Part shown: positions 24,511 to 33,119 of the stretch, in pieces
Numbering within the stretch: the first letter of the stretch is position 1
Layout: the number at the start of each line of letters is the position of its first letter
DNA from: Betaproteobacteria bacterium
GTDB taxonomy: Bacteria; Pseudomonadota; Gammaproteobacteria; Burkholderiales; SG8-39
Direction of reading: 5' to 3'
NCBI GenBank assembly: GCA_004298385.1
Contig: SCTX01000106.1
Location: 1-64,000, forward strand
DNA length: 64,000 nucleotides
The notes under the pieces: model-generated
The model's input: only the letters and a program-made list of their open reading frames with translations
Databases searched by the model: none
What the model was told of the DNA's origin: nothing
Program-made: the position numbers and the translations under genes

Positions 24511-27131
24511 GCGTCCTCCTTTGGCGCAAGAATCCGCACGCTGCCAAGGTTACCGTCAACGGCAACGCGATCGCCGTTGCGTATCTTTTGCGTCGCTTCC
24601 GCGACGTCGACCACGCAGGGCATGCCGAATTCGCGCGCCACGGTTCCGGCGTGCGAAAGATAGCTTCCCACCTCGACCACGGCCGCGCCCGCGGTAAGGA
24701 ACAGCGGCGTCCACGCGGGATCGGTATAGGGGGCGACGAGCACCTCGCCCGGCGTCAGTTCCACGTCGATCGACGGGTCCAGGATCACGCGCGCGCGGCC
24801 TTCATAGGCGCCCGGCGAAGCAGGCTGCCCTTGCAGCACTGTGGCGCCCTCATGCTGCGTGGCCGGTGCATATTTCTCGGGCATGTCGATGCCGATCGTC
24901 TTCGGCGGACCCATCTTGCACAGGCGAATATGTTCGATGCGGCGTTCGCGAATCCTGTCCTCCACGTCCAGCCATCCGAGACGGCCGGACTGCAACCCGC
25001 TCAGTTCGCTTATTTGCAGGAAGAAGATGTCGTCCTTGCATTTGAGCTTTCCCTGACGCATGAGTTCGCCCTCGATGCGCAGCACGATTTTGCGCACCGC
25101 GCCCAATCCCATGATGTAATAAAAGCGCGAGTTCTCGCGCAGCTTCTGGAAGTAGCGCACCCGTTCCGCGGCAAACTGGATCAGCCGCATGCGCAATCCC
25201 AAGGCGCGCTCGAGCGGCAGCGCTTGCAGCCTGGCGCGCAGATCATCGATCAACGCCGCGCGCGCCTCGGCGATCTTCTGTTCGTGGATCGACGGCGCGG
25301 CCTCGATCAGCAGGTAATTGCGCACCATGCCGAGCACCACCGCCGGGTTTTCGTCCCAGCGCGGCGAGCGAAGTTCCCACTCCTTGATCGCGCGGTGGCC
25401 GTTCTTCGCCAGGAAACCATCGAGATGACGCAGGAAATCCTGCGCGTCCGTGCTCAGTTTGAGTTCGGCCAGCGCCCGCTCCGGCGCCTGCGCGAGGAGT
25501 ATGCCACGCACGCTGGCATTGCGATTCGCCTCGACCGCGAGCGCCCAGATGCCGCGGCCCATTTCCGCCGAGAGCACGCCTTCCCCACCGGAGCAGAGTA
25601 TGGCCTCCGCGTCGGCGCGCACATCGGGCGCCCAACGCCGCACGATCCGGCGAAGGACGCGCATCCGCGATATGTATCTGACGGCCGAAAGATTGATCAA
25701 CAAGGGCATGTTCGCAACGGGATCGCGCAACTTCGGCAGCAGCAACAGCCGGAGCGCGGCATCGGCGGGACCGATCATTGGATCCGCGCCGATGTCTTTG
25801 CATAGCGCCCGGTAGCTGTCCAGCGCGCCGTCGGGGAGATTTCGCGTGCGCAATAGCAGCACTACATTCACGATGAAAAACATGAAACCCAGCACGAGCA
25901 GCGCCGGCAGCTTGGCGATGGAGATCCTCCACGCCGGCGCGTCCTTCGAAATCGAATAAAGATAGTCGGCAAGCGCTTCGGCCGAAACCTTGAACGGCAG
26001 CGGGCGCCGCAGTGCCTCGACGTCGACGTAGATCCAGCCGTGGATGGACCGGAACAGGAGAGACGGGATCAACATCAGCAGATTCCCGGCCAGCGGTGTA
26101 AACGGATCGGTGAAATTCTCCACCAGCGGCTTGAACAGCACGTATTTGCCCACGATGTCGCGGCCGATGTCCTCGCGACCCATGACCGTGATCGGGCGCG
26201 ACTGCAGCAGATAGAAGTGGCCGTCGCAGATCGCCCACTCCACGTCCTGCGGCTTGCCGAAATGCGACTCGCATTTGAGCGACCACTCGGCGACTGTGCG
26301 CAGAAGATCGGGCGTGAGCGATTCGCGCCGCCGCATCGCGTTCGGGACTTCCTCGAGCCGCGCGGATCGTCCCGCTTCGAGGTGCGCCGCGACCATCAGC
26401 CGCTTGTCGGCCACGCGCTGCGATCGAACCCGCAGATCGGCGCGCTCCAGCACGTAGTTGTCGGGCGTGACGCGGCCATCGACGATGGCTGCGCCCATGC
26501 CCCAACTCGACTCGATGATGACTTCATCGCGCGAGCCGCTGACCGGATTCGCGGTGAAACTCACGCCGGACACTTCGGAGGCGATCATTTCCTGCACCAC
26601 CACCGCCATCGACACCGACGCATGATCGATGCCGTGCGTGGCGCGATAGGACACCGCTTCCGCGCTCCACAGCGAGCCCCAGCACTGCCTCACTTTCTTC
26701 AGCAATTGCGCCGCGTCGACGTAGTAATAGGTACCGTGCTGACCGGCGAAGCTCGCGGCGCCCAGATCTTCCGCAGTGGCGGAACTCCTGACGGCGCAGA
26801 CGATCGGCCGCCCGCGGTTTTCAATCAATCTGCGATGCGCCGCGAGGATCAGATCTGCCAGTTCCGCGGGCAAGTCCTCGTTTTCGAGACGTTCGCGAAT
26901 CGCGGCGCAGCGCGGTACGATCTCCTCAGGCGGCACGGAATCGAGCTCGCGCAGTGCGGCGCCCAGATCGAGGACCTCCAAGACACGGGCGTAGGCGTCC
27001 GCGCATACCACGAATCCAGGCGGAACCGGAAAGCCGTTCCGGAGCAGTTCGCCGAGGTTGGCGCCTTTGCCTCCGACCAGCCCCGTGTCGCCGGCGCCTA
27101 CTTCATCCAGTGAAAGGACGAGCGACCTCAC
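24507..27131 (-). CDS. PEP/pyruvate-binding phosphotransferase (rifampicin phosphotransferase / PEP synthase-like)
   Basis: 874 residues from GTG 27131 (VRSLVLSLDEVG), with GGAAAA upstream; longer frames have no family support. The N-terminal ATP-grasp PPDK-type domain shows VGGKGANLGELLRNGFPVPP, VCAVRSSATAEDLGAASFAG and SWGMGAAIVDGRVTPDNYV. The C-terminal swivelling phosphohistidine domain has VEVGSYLSHAGTVAREFGMP with the His in SHAG. The PEP-binding TIM barrel of true PEP synthase is absent, so the architecture (ATP domain, large central domain, His domain) is that of rifampicin phosphotransferase-like proteins. These phosphorylate a small acceptor using ATP. The central domain contains hydrophobic stretches (for example ALLVLGFMFFIVNVVLLL). 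Substrate unknown; the operon partners are a membrane protein and an SDR. Confidence 0.82.
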   Translation of the reverse strand: MRSLVLSLDEVGAGDTGLVGGKGANLGELLRNGFPVPPGFVVCADAYARVLEVLDLGAALRELDSVPPEEIVPRCAAIRERLENEDLPAELADLILAAHRRLIENRGRPIVCAVRSSATAEDLGAASFAGQHGTYYYVDAAQLLKKVRQCWGSLWSAEAVSYRATHGIDHASVSMAVVVQEMIASEVSGVSFTANPVSGSRDEVIIESSWGMGAAIVDGRVTPDNYVLERADLRVRSQRVADKRLMVAAHLEAGRSARLEEVPNAMRRRESLTPDLLRTVAEWSLKCESHFGKPQDVEWAICDGHFYLLQSRPITVMGREDIGRDIVGKYVLFKPLVENFTDPFTPLAGNLLMLIPSLLFRSIHGWIYVDVEALRRPLPFKVSAEALADYLYSISKDAPAWRISIAKLPALLVLGFMFFIVNVVLLLRTRNLPDGALDSYRALCKDIGADPMIGPADAALRLLLLPKLRDPVANMPLLINLSAVRYISRMRVLRRIVRRWAPDVRADAEAILCSGGEGVLSAEMGRGIWALAVEANRNASVRGILLAQAPERALAELKLSTDAQDFLRHLDGFLAKNGHRAIKEWELRSPRWDENPAVVLGMVRNYLLIEAAPSIHEQKIAEARAALIDDLRARLQALPLERALGLRMRLIQFAAERVRYFQKLRENSRFYYIMGLGAVRKIVLRIEGELMRQGKLKCKDDIFFLQISELSGLQSGRLGWLDVEDRIRERRIEHIRLCKMGPPKTIGIDMPEKYAPATQHEGATVLQGQPASPGAYEGRARVILDPSIDVELTPGEVLVAPYTDPAWTPLFLTAGAAVVEVGSYLSHAGTVAREFGMPCVVDVAEATQKIRNGDRVAVDGNLGSVRILAPKEDA

Positions 27132-27526
27132 TGGTTTTCCATCGACAATGCGCTGCCGTCCATCGCCGTCCCGCTCCCTTTGAACCGCCCGACTCCTGGT
27201 ACCAGGCTGTCGCGACGCCGAGATTAGGCCGATATTCAAGCTCGCGCAACCTCCAATTTTGAACGGACATTCAGGCTCGATCAAACGGGAATTATTCCCT
27301 GCGGCATTCCCCCATCGCATCGCTCTCATCCCCACTGCGCATCATGCGATGGCCTCATGCCCCTCAGGAATCGCGTCATTTAATTGCAATCGGGCGGGCG
27401 AACGTGCAGTATGGTTCCCGGCGCAATGCTCGGCAGCGCCGAATCGGCGCCAGACTGTCGCCGTCGACCGGTGGTACGAAAGGATCTGGAGTAGATTTCC
27501 TGTCATTTTGTCCATACCATCCTGGA
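27132..27526. other. Divergent non-coding gap
   Basis: 395 bp between the PEP/pyruvate-binding gene (minus) and the BRO-N gene (plus). It should contain both promoters. I found no clear -35/-10 pair, repeat or RNA gene; the open frames here are short and lack family features. Confidence 0.35.
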
Positions 27527-28096
27527 ATGTCCCCGACCAAGCTGATACTTACCATTCTCGTTCGGGCCATGCTTTGCCTGCTGGTTTCAGCCGCCTGCTA
27601 TTTCATGTTCACGGCCTTGCTCGGTGCAACTGGCCAGGCCTCCGAAACGAGAATAATCTGGGCCATGACCATACTCACCAGCGGCGTGGTTTGGGTATTT
27701 GCCTTCGTGCGCCCGGCGTTTGAGCTGGTGGGAGCGCTGACCGACGCGGTTCGGGCGCTGCTCTGGCGCGACGAGAACGGGCGTTATTACGCCTTCGATG
27801 GGCAGAGGATCAGAGTCGTTGTTGTTGAAGGCGAGCCGTGGGTGGCCGAAACGGATGTGCTCAAGGTGTTGGGTCCGAAGGCGCCGAGGCATCTGAACTG
27901 GCAAAAGATGCCCGCCGACGAGTACGGGGAGATTGCAGGGGCGGATCTGAAGGGTTTCTCGGAAAAAGGCGTAGAGAAGCTCTTTACCGGGAAATCCGAT
28001 GCCTCTTCTCTACGGTTTCGAAAATGGCTGATCGGAGATGTGTTCTTTCCGTTTCGCCGCGCGCGCGAGCGTGGCTTGCCGCCGCCGTGGACGTAG
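27527..28096 (+). CDS. Membrane-anchored BRO-N / antirepressor-like domain protein
   Basis: 189 residues from ATG 27527. Two hydrophobic helices occupy residues 5-33 and 43-63, followed by a soluble domain from about residue 80. That domain reads YYAFDGQRIRVVVVEGEPW, VAETDVLKVLG, PRHLNWQKMPADEYGEI and RFRKWLIGDVFFPFRRARE, the layout of the BRO N-terminal domain common in phage antirepressors and baculovirus BRO proteins. BRO-N domains normally bind DNA and occur in soluble proteins; a double membrane anchor in front is unusual. No phage genes are adjacent. Function unknown. The next gene (28151) follows in the same direction after 54 bp. Confidence 0.7.
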   Translation: MSPTKLILTILVRAMLCLLVSAACYFMFTALLGATGQASETRIIWAMTILTSGVVWVFAFVRPAFELVGALTDAVRALLWRDENGRYYAFDGQRIRVVVVEGEPWVAETDVLKVLGPKAPRHLNWQKMPADEYGEIAGADLKGFSEKGVEKLFTGKSDASSLRFRKWLIGDVFFPFRRARERGLPPPWT

Positions 28097-28150
28097 CCAT
28101 CGATTGTTGGCCACACAGGCGGCGCGTCATTCGCAAACCGGAGAAGGTAC

Positions 28151-29464
28151 ATGCGCACATTCCTTGGCGGCCTCGTTGGCGTCGCAGCCGCACTGACCAT
28201 GGTGTTCCCAGCACGCGCTGCGTCCCCCGTGTTCGAATCGACGCTTGGCATTCGCATGCTCGACTCGAGGACAGAGCAATCGCTCGAAGGTGCGGTGGCG
28301 GTAGCCTCGGAGCACTATTACTGGACTGCTTTTCACAACACGGGCACGACCTGTTTTCGCGCCGCGGCCAAGCGGCTTGAGTCGCGCGGCGAGGCCGGGA
28401 TCCTGCGCCTGCCCGCCGTGGACCCGGTCACGTCGGCAAAGGTCATCGACGAGACCCGCCACGTCGAATTGTTCGGCTATCGCGCAGGATATTGCCTTGC
28501 GCAGCCGTACGCTTCGGCGGGACATGCCGGTTTCACCAAGTGGGCGAACAAGGGCAAATCATCGGGCAGTTGGGGAAAGGTCGAGACGCCGCAATTTGGG
28601 AGCACCATCGTGCTGCGCCTGAAGCCTTCGAACGATGCGCCGGAGCGCCGCCTGCGCTACCTCGTGCGCATCGCCGAACAAGTCGGCGGCCACTGCCGCG
28701 ATGTCGGCGAGGCTTGGCTGCAACCATTCAAGGCGGCGGTTCTCGCCGAAGCGCACGCCCTGGCGTCGGACCCAGTGGAAAAGCTTCTCGCTGCGCGCGT
28801 GAGCGAGGCATTCGAGCCCAATCCCCGGCACAAGGTCCTGCGCAACGTGCTGCATGCCTCCGCGGTGAAAGGCGATGTCCCGGGCATGCGCAGAATGCTG
28901 GGGTGGGCGAGAAAGGATCCGTTTCTCGCCGGAAGTTACTGCCCGCCGGATGAATCGACCTGCATGATCCCGGTTCGAGCCCAGGATGAGATGCCGCGCG
29001 AGCGTGCCTTCGACATCAATGAACGCGACGAAAACGGCTACTCCGCGCTGATGGCCGCAGCCAGGGCGATGCAGCCCGCAAGCGTTCGCGCGCTCATCGA
29101 AGCGGGGGCTGACGTCAATGTGCTGAGCGGCCCGGGCGGCTACGGCGCGCTCGATCTGGTGCTGTCGCGCGCGCGCGATGACCTGAAGGAAGGCGGCGCC
29201 GAGGGGCTCGAGGGCCACTTGCTGCGCATGATCGACCTGCTCAAGAGCGCGAACCCGCCGCCGACGCTGCACCCGGTCTATCACGCGCAACTGTCGGACA
29301 CTTCGCGCTGGAAGCTCGGCCCGCGCCTGCAGCCGTTCTGGATGGAAGTGCGCGCGCGCGTCGCCGCGCTCGCGCCGCGCGCCGCGATCGAGGCGGCCTG
29401 CCCGATAGAGGAGCCGGCGCGGTTGTCGCTCGATATTTGGGATGAAAAGCCTGTGGCGCGCTGA
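28151..29464 (+). CDS. Secreted ankyrin-repeat protein
   Basis: 437 residues with a Sec signal peptide (MRTFLGGLVGVAAALTMVF, cleavage near ARAASP). No enzyme family is recognised in residues 30-240. The section around residues 290-330 has an ankyrin unit, DENGYSALMAAARAMQP then ASVRALIEAGADVNVL, so it probably binds another protein in the periplasm. Several paired cysteines (CFRAAAKR, YCLAQPY, GHCRDVG, SYCPP, TCMIP) are compatible with disulfides. It is convergent, with only an 11-bp gap, to another secreted ankyrin protein. Confidence 0.72.
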   Translation: MRTFLGGLVGVAAALTMVFPARAASPVFESTLGIRMLDSRTEQSLEGAVAVASEHYYWTAFHNTGTTCFRAAAKRLESRGEAGILRLPAVDPVTSAKVIDETRHVELFGYRAGYCLAQPYASAGHAGFTKWANKGKSSGSWGKVETPQFGSTIVLRLKPSNDAPERRLRYLVRIAEQVGGHCRDVGEAWLQPFKAAVLAEAHALASDPVEKLLAARVSEAFEPNPRHKVLRNVLHASAVKGDVPGMRRMLGWARKDPFLAGSYCPPDESTCMIPVRAQDEMPRERAFDINERDENGYSALMAAARAMQPASVRALIEAGADVNVLSGPGGYGALDLVLSRARDDLKEGGAEGLEGHLLRMIDLLKSANPPPTLHPVYHAQLSDTSRWKLGPRLQPFWMEVRARVAALAPRAAIEAACPIEEPARLSLDIWDEKPVAR

Positions 29465-29475
29465 AGCGCCGGGTT

Positions 29476-31371
29476 TCAGCGTTGAAGGAACAGCGACGGG
29501 TACATCAGTTTGAGGCGGGCGCGATTCGCGATCTGCTTCACCGACAGTCTGCCGCCGCGTATCTCGAGCAGCGCTTTCACCTCCGGCTTGTTGTCGTAGG
29601 CCGCGGCGTACGGCGACCCCCCCTCCTTGTCCTCGCGATTCGGGTCGGCGCCCGCGTCGAGCAGGAGCTTCGCCGTCTCGACATTGTTGTTCGACGCCGC
29701 CCAGGCGAGCGGTGTGCTGCCGATGTTATCGGCCGCCTCGACCTTGGCGCCGGCCGCAAGCAGCAGGCGCACGCATTTGGGGCTGCCGCTCGCGGCCGGG
29801 TGCAAGGGCGTCTGGCCCGCGGACGAGGCGGCATTGACATTCGCGCCGCGCGCGAGCAGCAGCGCCGCGAGTTCCACACGCTCGGGCTTGCCGTAGCCGC
29901 TGTCGCAGGCGGCGTGCAGCGGCGTCTTGCCGTCCATGCCGCGGATATTCACGTCGGCACGGGCGTCGAGCAGCAACATGGCCGCGTCGGGATTGGAATA
30001 TGCAGCCATCAGCAGCGGCGGCTGAACGCTTTGCGCAACGGGACCGTTCGGGTTGGCGCCGTGGGCAAGCAGGTTGGGGACGATGCGCCGGTAGTGCTCA
30101 CTCTCGATCCAGCGCGTCAGCGATTCCGCCGACGGTTCGCGCAGGCTGCGGTTCTCGGCTTCGACCCGGGTGAACAGGCCGGAACTTGCCGCCACGCGCT
30201 CGTAGGGAAGGCGCTCGAGGACGCGACTCTTGAGGCGCGCGAGGTCGACCTGCGCCGGCGGCAGTACCGGCCCCAGCAGCGGCGTAAGCCGGGTCAGGAA
30301 GTCGTTGCGGTCTTCGGGATTCTCGATCGCGGCGGCGCGTTCGATATCGGTCGCGAGCTGCTGCGTCGCCTCCAGCGAATCGCTGGACACGAGCGCATGG
30401 TGCAGCGCCAGGATGTTCCACCAGGTATCCCTGTCGGTCTGCGTACCTTGATCATTCGGAGCCATCTCTTTCAGCACGGCTATCGCGCCAGCGGCATCGG
30501 GACTGTAGTGCCGGGATCTGAAAAACTGCAGGAATGCCGCAGGCGGGCGTGCCGTCTGGAACACGATCCCGTCAGGCCGCCCGCCGGCGCGGCTCCAATC
30601 GGCCGCGGGAAACAGCGACAGGTCGCGAAATAGCGGTCCGAGTCTGGCCTCGACGCCGGGTACCAGCGTGCGCGCGACCGCCTCGGCGCTCGCCCATTCG
30701 CGGTTGGGCCTGCCCCCGGCGCCAAACGGGCGTCCGTCCAGATCGGTGGCCGAATCGTCTTCGCCTGCGGAAGCACAGGTGTAATTCCAGGTGATCAGGC
30801 CGGCGCCGGGCAGGAATCCGATGCGCGGCTGCCGTCCCGCCGGAAGCGCTATCGCGCCCTGCGCCGGCGCTGCCTGGATCGCGGCGTGTCCGCGGCCGCC
30901 GCGCGCCTGAATCGGCGCGCGGTACTCCGCGATTTGCGCGCGGCATTTTTGTCGCCGTTCCCTGCGCCAGCGCGCCAGCGTCTCGGCGTCGCGGTACAGC
31001 GCTTCGAACAGCTCCGGATTGCGGTACTGGTACAGCCCCGGAATCAATACCTCGGCAAGCTCGCGATTGCCGAAATGCTTGAGTACGCGCTCCTCGAATC
31101 CGGGTGTGCTGTTCCTGAGGACCGAGCCTTCGGCGAAATTGCGAATCAGGGAAAGCTGGCTGCGCCCGATCAGATAGTCCAGCGCCGCCATGTCCTGTTC
31201 GTTGCCGAGGCGACGGCCAAGGCTGCCCGCCCGCTCCCGCACCGCATTCGAGGCGCCCGGCGTGGCTGCTTCCTCGAACAGCGCGCGGTCGGCATCCGAA
31301 AACGCGGCCGCCGCGCATGGCGCGAACAGCGCGGCTGCAATTAGCACCCAGTTGTGGCAAAGCGTTCTCAT
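29476..31371 (-). CDS. Secreted ankyrin-repeat protein (large)
   Basis: 631 residues with an N-terminal signal peptide (VLIAAALFAPCAAAAFSDAD). The C-terminal 180 residues contain at least five ankyrin units: PPLLMAAYSNPDAAMLLLDA, GKTPLHAACDSGYGKPERV, GQTPLHPAASGSPKCVRLLL, GSTPLAWAASNNNVETAKLL and GGSPYAAAYDNKPEVKALLE. The N-terminal 400 residues have no recognised family. With the convergent gene at 28151 it forms a tail-to-tail pair of exported ankyrin proteins. Such proteins often act in envelope protein-protein contacts or inhibit periplasmic enzymes; nothing more can be said from sequence. Confidence 0.78.
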   Translation of the reverse strand: MRTLCHNWVLIAAALFAPCAAAAFSDADRALFEEAATPGASNAVRERAGSLGRRLGNEQDMAALDYLIGRSQLSLIRNFAEGSVLRNSTPGFEERVLKHFGNRELAEVLIPGLYQYRNPELFEALYRDAETLARWRRERRQKCRAQIAEYRAPIQARGGRGHAAIQAAPAQGAIALPAGRQPRIGFLPGAGLITWNYTCASAGEDDSATDLDGRPFGAGGRPNREWASAEAVARTLVPGVEARLGPLFRDLSLFPAADWSRAGGRPDGIVFQTARPPAAFLQFFRSRHYSPDAAGAIAVLKEMAPNDQGTQTDRDTWWNILALHHALVSSDSLEATQQLATDIERAAAIENPEDRNDFLTRLTPLLGPVLPPAQVDLARLKSRVLERLPYERVAASSGLFTRVEAENRSLREPSAESLTRWIESEHYRRIVPNLLAHGANPNGPVAQSVQPPLLMAAYSNPDAAMLLLDARADVNIRGMDGKTPLHAACDSGYGKPERVELAALLLARGANVNAASSAGQTPLHPAASGSPKCVRLLLAAGAKVEAADNIGSTPLAWAASNNNVETAKLLLDAGADPNREDKEGGSPYAAAYDNKPEVKALLEIRGGRLSVKQIANRARLKLMYPSLFLQR

Positions 31372-31622
31372 TTCCGTGAATAGCGACTTTGATCAAATGT
31401 CCCGCGCCAGCGGGCGCTGCCCGGGTACACTACCAGCGTCAGGAGATCCGATGCAAGCGGCACTGCGCCGACCGCGGGTCAATGCACCCGCCCACGATCG
31501 CAGGAAACATCCGGTTCGAACGTGAAAAATTCACGCTGCGCACGTTTTATTATGTGCGTTACCGCACGGAAGCGCCCGGGCTATTCGCGGAATCTTGCAG
31601 CCATAATCACGGTCATATTCAC

Positions 31623-32975
31623 ATGGACATCAACGTATTGCTGGTAGCCGCCGATCCCGGCGACGTCCGCGCAGTCGAAGCGGCGCTGTCGCGCGGGGGC
31701 GACGTGTCGTTTCGCCTGCGCTGCGTGAGCCAGTTGCCGCAGGACCTCGAATCGCTCGGCGACGGCGGAACGACCGTGGTCCTGCTCGATCTCCATCTGC
31801 CCGACGTCAAGGGCATCGGAGCGCTGGACCGGTTGCTCGCGGCCGCACCGCAGGTCCCGGTGCTGGTCTTCTGCGGCGCGGGCGATGAAGACCTGGCGCG
31901 GCAGGCCGTGCGGCGCGGCGCACAGGACTATCTCCTGAAGACGCACCTCGACAGCTACTCGTTGCCGCGCGCGCTGCGCAACGTGATCGACCGCAGCGCC
32001 GCCGAAGAGGCATTGTTCCTGGAACGCGAACGCGCCCAGGTTACGCTCGACTCGATCGGCGACGCGGTCGTGACCACCGACATCGCAGGCAAAGTGACTT
32101 ATCTCAATTCGGTTGCGGAGAAAATGTCCGGGTGGTTGCGCAAGGACGCCCGCGGCCGGCCTTTTGGCGAGGTGATCCGCATCGTGGACGCGACCACCGG
32201 CGCATCCCCCACCCGCAATCCGATGGCGCGCGCCATCGAGCAGGACCAGTCCGTGGGCCTGGCGGCAAACAGCGTGCTCGTGCGGCGCGACGGGGTCGAA
32301 TACGCGATCGAGGACTCGGCCGCGCCCATCCACGGGCGCAACGGGCGCGTGATCGGTGCGGTGATCGTGTTCCACGACGCCAGCGAATCGCACGCGGTCA
32401 AGGCGAGAATGTCGCATCTGGCGCAATACGACTTTCTCACCGATTTGCCGAATCCCGTTCTGCTCAACGACCGCATGACCCAGGCGATCGCGCTGGCGCG
32501 CCGCCACAAAAAGCAATTGGCGGTGCTGTTCATCGATCTGGACGATTTCAAGCGCATCAACGATACCCTCGGACACGCCGCCGGCGACAAAGTGCTGCAA
32601 TCGGTGGCGCTACGCCTGAAGGCTTGCGTACGCGACTCGGATACGGTCAGCCGCAGGGGTGGCGATGAGTTCGTGATACTGCTCTCCGAGATTAGCCGGG
32701 GCGAAGACGCGGCCCACGGCGCGGACAAGCTCATCGCCGCGGTAGGTGCGGCGCACGCGGCTGCCGGGCAGGAGCTGCTGGTCACCGCAAGCATCGGCAT
32801 CAGCATCTATCCGCTGGACGGCGCCGATGCGGAAAGCCTGGTCAAGTGCGCGGACGCGGCGATGTACCAGGCGAAGACAGGCGGCGGCAATCAATACCGA
32901 TTTTTCGGGCAGGGCACAAACCCGGGTGCCGCGGGGCAGCGCCCGCCCCCGAATCAGAACCGTCCTGCCGGCTAA
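31623..32975 (+). CDS. Response regulator with PAS and GGDEF domains (diguanylate cyclase)
   Basis: 450 residues from ATG 31623 (MDINVLLVAADPGDVRA). The receiver domain occupies residues 1-125 with phospho-acceptor Asp56 in VVLLDLHLPD and Lys in DYLLKTH. A PAS domain follows (about 140-260, TLDSIGDAVVTTDIAGKVTY), then a GGDEF domain (about 275-435) with YDFLTDLPNPVLLNDRM, DLDDFKRINDTLGHAAGD and an intact GGDEF. The allosteric I-site RxxD is present (RDSD, five residues before GGDEF), so product feedback by c-di-GMP is likely. The receiver's second acidic residue pair is altered (AADPGD). No cognate histidine kinase is adjacent. Confidence 0.92.
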   Translation: MDINVLLVAADPGDVRAVEAALSRGGDVSFRLRCVSQLPQDLESLGDGGTTVVLLDLHLPDVKGIGALDRLLAAAPQVPVLVFCGAGDEDLARQAVRRGAQDYLLKTHLDSYSLPRALRNVIDRSAAEEALFLERERAQVTLDSIGDAVVTTDIAGKVTYLNSVAEKMSGWLRKDARGRPFGEVIRIVDATTGASPTRNPMARAIEQDQSVGLAANSVLVRRDGVEYAIEDSAAPIHGRNGRVIGAVIVFHDASESHAVKARMSHLAQYDFLTDLPNPVLLNDRMTQAIALARRHKKQLAVLFIDLDDFKRINDTLGHAAGDKVLQSVALRLKACVRDSDTVSRRGGDEFVILLSEISRGEDAAHGADKLIAAVGAAHAAAGQELLVTASIGISIYPLDGADAESLVKCADAAMYQAKTGGGNQYRFFGQGTNPGAAGQRPPPNQNRPAG

Positions 32976-33119
32976 GACCCGCGCATCCGCGGCTCGGCGA
33001 GGCGGGATCCAGGGCGACCAGTCCTGCGAATCCACGCACTCCGCACGGTTTGCCAATAGCGTCGCGCCACACGCCGGAGTAAGATGATCGGCGCGTGCTC
33101 GTTCAACTGAGCCACCCCC

